DNA from: DASRHT01 sp035650355 | Lineage (GTDB): Bacteria > Chloroflexota > Ktedonobacteria > Ktedonobacterales > Ktedonobacteraceae | Direction: 5' to 3' | Length of the DNA stretch: 64,000 nucleotides | NCBI GenBank assembly: GCA_035650355.1 | Contig: DASRHT010000125.1 | Span: 1 to 64,000, forward strand | Shown: piece by piece, positions 60,969-64,000 of the stretch | Layout: each line of letters starts with the position of its first letter | Position numbering within the stretch: position 1 is the stretch's first letter | Made by a program: the position numbers and the translations under genes | Notes under the pieces: model-generated | Told to the model about the DNA's origin: nothing | What the model saw: the letters and a program-made list of their open reading frames with translations, nothing else | Database searches by the model: none

Positions 60969-62063
60969 TCATTCAGCCGCCACCAATGCCTGAGGGTGCT
61001 GCTTGCGGAAGCGCGACGGCCAGGCCACATCCAGCACTTTCCAGGTGGCGCCAGCATTCGTTGAACGAAAAATGCCCTGGTTATTGAGCGCGTAGAATGC
61101 TCCAGGCTCCGTTTCGTTGGCAGCCAGCACCGAAACTTTCATGCCTCGTGGCTCAGGTAGTCCATCGTGTACCATTTGCCAGGGCTTGCTGCCGCTGCGC
61201 CGGTAGATGAATGATACCGCGCCCCGGCGATGCGCCTGTAGTGGGCCAATCGCGGCGGAGGTGACGATGGTATCGGGGTCAGCGGGATCAATGGCGACTC
61301 CCCAGAGATAGTGATGCTGCAAGCCGTCGATGAGGGTTTGCCAGGTGTTGCCGCCATCGTAGGTCTCGGCAGAGCCCCCTTCGGTCATCATCACATTCGG
61401 CTCAAGAGGCGGCCACGCCAGGCGCACGAACATGCGAAACTTGACGCTATCCCCACCTGAAGCCTCGTAGAGACGGCCAGGGGCGAGTTTATGCATTGCC
61501 AGTGTGTGCCCATCTTTTTGGGCAATGGGATTGTGATCATCCCATGTCTTCCCTTTATCGAGCGTGCGCATGATGCCGCCCTGTTCAATAGCGACAAACA
61601 GCCGCTCGGGATCGTTGGGATCGGGCGAGATCCAGCGTACATGATGCGAGTTGGGGCGAGGAGGGAATTTCCAGTTCGGCTTCGAGGGGATGTCCTGCAA
61701 GCTGTGGAGCTCCTGCCAGCTTTTTCCTCCGTCTTCCGAGCGATACAGCGCGCTTGGCTCCGTTCCCGCCCAGACCACGCCGTAGGTTCCGCTGCGTTCG
61801 GCCTGACTGACAGCCACCGCCATCACTCGCTTGTGTGGAATCCCTTCGCCGTCTTTGCCGACCTGTTGCCAGGTCTCGCCAGCGTTGTCGCTGCGCCAGA
61901 GCCCGTGGTCAAAGGTGCCGCAGTAGAGGCGCTCAGGCTGAAAAGGATCTATCGCCAGACACTGCGGATGCACATTATGCAAGCGTTCGATAAATTGCCA
62001 GTGCCCATTCTGGCTGCCTACGACCGCTACAGCGTCGTCCATAGCGACATATAAGCGTGTCAT
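60969..62063 (-). CDS. BNR/sialidase-like beta-propeller protein, copy 2 (364 aa)
   Basis: Close paralogue of the 55288 gene with the same opening (MTRLYVAMDDAVAVVGSQNG), Asp boxes (SDNAGETWQQV, SEDGGKSWQEL, TLDKGKTWDDH, TYDGGNTWQTL, STNAGATWKVL) and shared blocks such as VVWAGTEPSALYRSEDGG. No signal peptide. The ATG at 62063 follows GAGGAAGGAA, while the open frame continues upstream without a site. It is on the opposite strand to the flanking catabolic genes and stands alone. Function unknown. Confidence 0.85.
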   Translation of the reverse strand: MTRLYVAMDDAVAVVGSQNGHWQFIERLHNVHPQCLAIDPFQPERLYCGTFDHGLWRSDNAGETWQQVGKDGEGIPHKRVMAVAVSQAERSGTYGVVWAGTEPSALYRSEDGGKSWQELHSLQDIPSKPNWKFPPRPNSHHVRWISPDPNDPERLFVAIEQGGIMRTLDKGKTWDDHNPIAQKDGHTLAMHKLAPGRLYEASGGDSVKFRMFVRLAWPPLEPNVMMTEGGSAETYDGGNTWQTLIDGLQHHYLWGVAIDPADPDTIVTSAAIGPLQAHRRGAVSFIYRRSGSKPWQMVHDGLPEPRGMKVSVLAANETEPGAFYALNNQGIFRSTNAGATWKVLDVAWPSRFRKQHPQALVAAE

Positions 62064-62198
62064 GCTCGTATTCCTTCCTCTATGCTTTCCATCCATGCCC
62101 GGCAAACTCTGCGAGGGATTCTACATTACCATTGCCGGTCCATGCTCCTATCGCCTTTCTGGCTCACTTTTCATACAGAAGGCTGTCCTAAAAAAGAT

Positions 62199-62362
62199 CA
62201 GGGTTTCTCAAACGTCGCTGCACGCTTTGACTCCTCGCGCCGAAGGCGTTCACAGGGAGAGGAAGGTGCTGGCGGTGGGCTGCGCCCACCGCCAGCACCT
62301 TCCTCTCGAACGGCTCGCAAGCGAGCCGTTCTGTCTGAAAAGACCACGTTTGAGAAGCCCTG
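62199..62362. mobile_element. 164-bp MITE, copy 2, with 10-bp target duplication
   Basis: Same structure and length as the element at 24973-25136. Terminal repeats are 62199-62215 and 62346-62362, and the hairpins lie at 62237-62249, 62257-62307 (loop TGC) and about 62308-62331. TAAAAAAGAT flanks it at 62189-62198 and 62363-62372. It inserted in the spacer before the FAA hydrolase gene and happens to be open in that gene's frame, which inflates the apparent reading frame. Confidence 0.92.
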
Positions 62363-62525
62363 TAAAAAAGATAGCATGCACTTGACTGAAAAGCAACTAT
62401 TTTTCTCTCCTTTCAGGAACTTGTTTTCACATAATGGGAAAAGCAGCATCGTCTTGATTGTATCTACGAGGGCAAAAGGATATAATGTCTCAGGAAAATG
62501 TATATCCTCCTGGGAGGTAAAAACC

Positions 62526-63473
62526 TTGAAATATCAGATTGGCACCGCGCTTGTCAATGGCAGCGAAAAAATTATCATTGCTTCGCAAAACACTTATCTT
62601 GATCTCTCGGTACTCTTCAACTGGCCTGTCTTGAAGAGGGAGCTTGTTCTGCAAGATGCTGAGCCTCCCGTTTCGCTACTGCGTATGATGGAGCAATGGG
62701 CGTACTGGAAGGAGAAGCTTCCCCAAATAATTGCATATCTCTTCACACACATGGGAGAGAACAGAGCGCACATCGCCTTGCAAGAGAAGGAGTTGCAATG
62801 GCTTCCCCCACTGCTTTATCCTCGTAAACTCATTTGTGTTGGCACCAATTATAAAGATCACATCATGGAAATGGGTGGTGGAACAGGTATGGCGTTACCT
62901 TCCCACCCATACAGCTTTTTGAAGCCTCCAGGTACCACCTTGATTGGTTCTGGCGCGCCTTTCACATTACCGGCATATGCAGCGTTTACCGACTACGAAG
63001 CAGAACTAGCGGTAATCATCGGGCAAAAAGCGCGCAATGTTCGTGGCGATGAGACATTGCGTCTTGTCGCTGGCTACAGTGTTTTCAACGACCTGTCTGT
63101 GCGTGATTGGATCACAAAACCTTCGCCCGTTGGTATCGACTGGGTATTAAGCAAAGCATTTGATGGCTCTGCGCCTATGGGACCATTGATTACGCCCGCA
63201 GAGTTTGTGCCCGACCCGCAGGACCTGCATATCACATTGTCGGTCAACGGTCAGATGAAACAGGATTCGACCACGGCCAACATGGTATTCTCAGTGCGAG
63301 AAATCATCGAGCATCTATCCACTATTATGACGCTCGAACCCGGCGACGTAATTGCCACCGGCACGCCTGCCGGGGTAGGATATGCGCGCAAACCACAGGA
63401 ACCTTTGCGGTCCGGCGATGTCATTGTGGTTGAGATTGAGGGTCTCGGTCGCCTGGAAACTCATGTGAAATAA
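62526..63473 (+). CDS. Fumarylacetoacetate hydrolase family protein, copy 2 (315 aa)
   Basis: A full FAH fold: LICVGTNYKDHIMEM, SFLKPPGTTLIG, the metal-ligand motif DYEAELAVIIGQKARN, GYSVFNDLSVRDWI with the conserved N-D-x-S-x-R-D, KAFDGSAPMGPLI and MTLEPGDVIATGTPAGVG. It is closer to catalytically competent 2-hydroxyhepta-2,4-diene-dioate isomerase/acylpyruvase members than copy 1. The TTG at 62526 follows GGGAGG by 8 nt; the open frame back to 62082 runs through the MITE and is not coding. The VOC gene follows after 25 nt. Confidence 0.9.
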   Translation: MKYQIGTALVNGSEKIIIASQNTYLDLSVLFNWPVLKRELVLQDAEPPVSLLRMMEQWAYWKEKLPQIIAYLFTHMGENRAHIALQEKELQWLPPLLYPRKLICVGTNYKDHIMEMGGGTGMALPSHPYSFLKPPGTTLIGSGAPFTLPAYAAFTDYEAELAVIIGQKARNVRGDETLRLVAGYSVFNDLSVRDWITKPSPVGIDWVLSKAFDGSAPMGPLITPAEFVPDPQDLHITLSVNGQMKQDSTTANMVFSVREIIEHLSTIMTLEPGDVIATGTPAGVGYARKPQEPLRSGDVIVVEIEGLGRLETHVK

Positions 63474-63498
63474 CTATGTAGAAGAGAGGGGAAGTTTC

Positions 63499-64000
63499 AT
63501 GCTTAAAGCGCGCCTTGCTCATGTCGCTTTAAACGCGAAAGATCCTGCCGCTCTAGCCCGCTTCTACCACGACATGTTTGGAATGCAGATGGTAGGGGGT
63601 GCGAAAAGCGGGTCAAACGCTTTTGTCGCCAGTAATCCGCACGAGGAGAACCACGATATCGCCTTTTTTAAGGATAACCCGAATGCCGCGCATCTGGGAC
63701 TCCGTGTCGATTCCCCCTCGGAATTGTTAGCAGCATATGAAGAGGTCAAGGCGCGCGGCCTGAAAATCTTCTTCACCTGGAATCACGGCTTTGCGCTCGC
63801 CATGTATTTTGCCGATCCTGAGGACAATATTGTGGAAGTTTACTGGCCGACAGGCCGGGAAGACTATCAACCACCCTATGTCGAACAACTTGAGCTTGAA
63901 GGACAGACGGAAGGAAGCTTGCGACAACTGGTAGCGTCTATGCCGGGACAGAACCAGAAGGCCACTTCAGATGGAGGGAAATCTATCACTCCCCTGGATA
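63499..64000 (+). CDS. VOC-family protein, catechol 2,3-dioxygenase-like (partial, 167 codons)
   Basis: Opens with KARLAHVALNAKDPAALARFYHDMFGMQMV, in which the first metal-ligand His is H8. It continues with AHLGLRVDSPSEL (second His) and ADPEDNIVEVYWP (Glu ligand), the H-H-E set of type I extradiol dioxygenase/glyoxalase folds. A further 40 residues run off the window without a stop. GAGAGGGGAAG precedes the ATG. With the FAA hydrolase it could perform ring cleavage and product hydrolysis. Confidence 0.88.
   Translation, partial: MLKARLAHVALNAKDPAALARFYHDMFGMQMVGGAKSGSNAFVASNPHEENHDIAFFKDNPNAAHLGLRVDSPSELLAAYEEVKARGLKIFFTWNHGFALAMYFADPEDNIVEVYWPTGREDYQPPYVEQLELEGQTEGSLRQLVASMPGQNQKATSDGGKSITPLD

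Noticed and set aside
62082..62525. N-terminal extension of the second FAA hydrolase
   Set aside because: It translates straight through the MITE, and a TTG with a strong ribosome site at 62526 fits the family start.
1..64000. CRISPR arrays, tRNA or rRNA genes, intact transposases
   Set aside because: No regularly spaced repeats, no cloverleaf signatures and no transposase motifs were seen on either strand.

Overview
The window looks like chromosomal DNA of a filamentous, spore-forming Chloroflexota bacterium of the Ktedonobacteria type. This is inference: the evidence is moderate GC content, large XRE/NB-ARC/TPR regulators, tandem NRPS genes, PQQ-like propeller proteins with Cys pairs, WXG100/EccC-type genes and abundant vWA and TPR proteins. 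I see no rRNA, tRNA, CRISPR array or intact transposase.

Layout. (1) 1-14.4 kb, minus strand: a modular NRPS operon, A-T-C-A(MT)-T followed by C-A-T-C-A-T-E and then a third gene whose first codons overlap the left edge. Binding-pocket residues read by eye suggest X(hydrophobic)-N-Me-Ile/Val-Pro-D-Asp, with the chain continuing outside the window. (2) 14.4-22 kb: a divergent spacer with a 30-bp-arm perfect palindrome, a secreted PQQ-like propeller, a lipoprotein esterase, a PadR-pentapeptide-ABC transporter operon, a DNA alkylation repair-like gene lacking the usual N-terminus, and a decayed GH20 hexosaminidase end. (3) 22-34 kb: a type VII secretion-like island. It has a vWA/PspA/helical-protein operon, a kinase-like protein, a YukD-like ubiquitin fold protein, a three-ATPase EccC/EssC protein, and an opposing operon of two small WXG100-class proteins, a polymorphic-toxin-like effector and a TPR protein. 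(4) 34-41 kb: a NarL-type two-component system divergent from a MacB-like ABC exporter. (5) 41-48 kb: a TIR-like/TM/LamG-like membrane protein, a second vWA protein and two head-to-head NB-ARC regulators, one lacking its TPR half. (6) 48-52 kb: an ABC exporter preceded by a candidate 30-codon leader peptide, a GNAT and a DinB protein. (7) 52-64 kb: a partly decayed aromatic-catabolism cluster (aryl-CoA monooxygenase-like, IclR, MFS, two BNR propellers, two FAA hydrolases, LLM oxidoreductase, VOC dioxygenase-like) with remnants of an amidohydrolase, a 4,5-dihydroxyphthalate decarboxylase-like gene and a zinc-type oxidoreductase.

Most notable observations. Three promoters, for the YukD/EccC unit, the WXG100/toxin unit and the TIR-like membrane protein, share two direct-repeat boxes at exactly the same distance (32 bp) from an ATACTT -10 element. 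This suggests one regulator ties the TIR-like protein to the secretion island. Two 164-bp MITEs with 9-10 bp target duplications differ almost only by compensatory stem changes and by inversion of all three hairpin loops.

Starts were often moved inward from the longest open frame to the codon with a Shine-Dalgarno sequence. All functional names come from motifs read by eye; no database search was possible.
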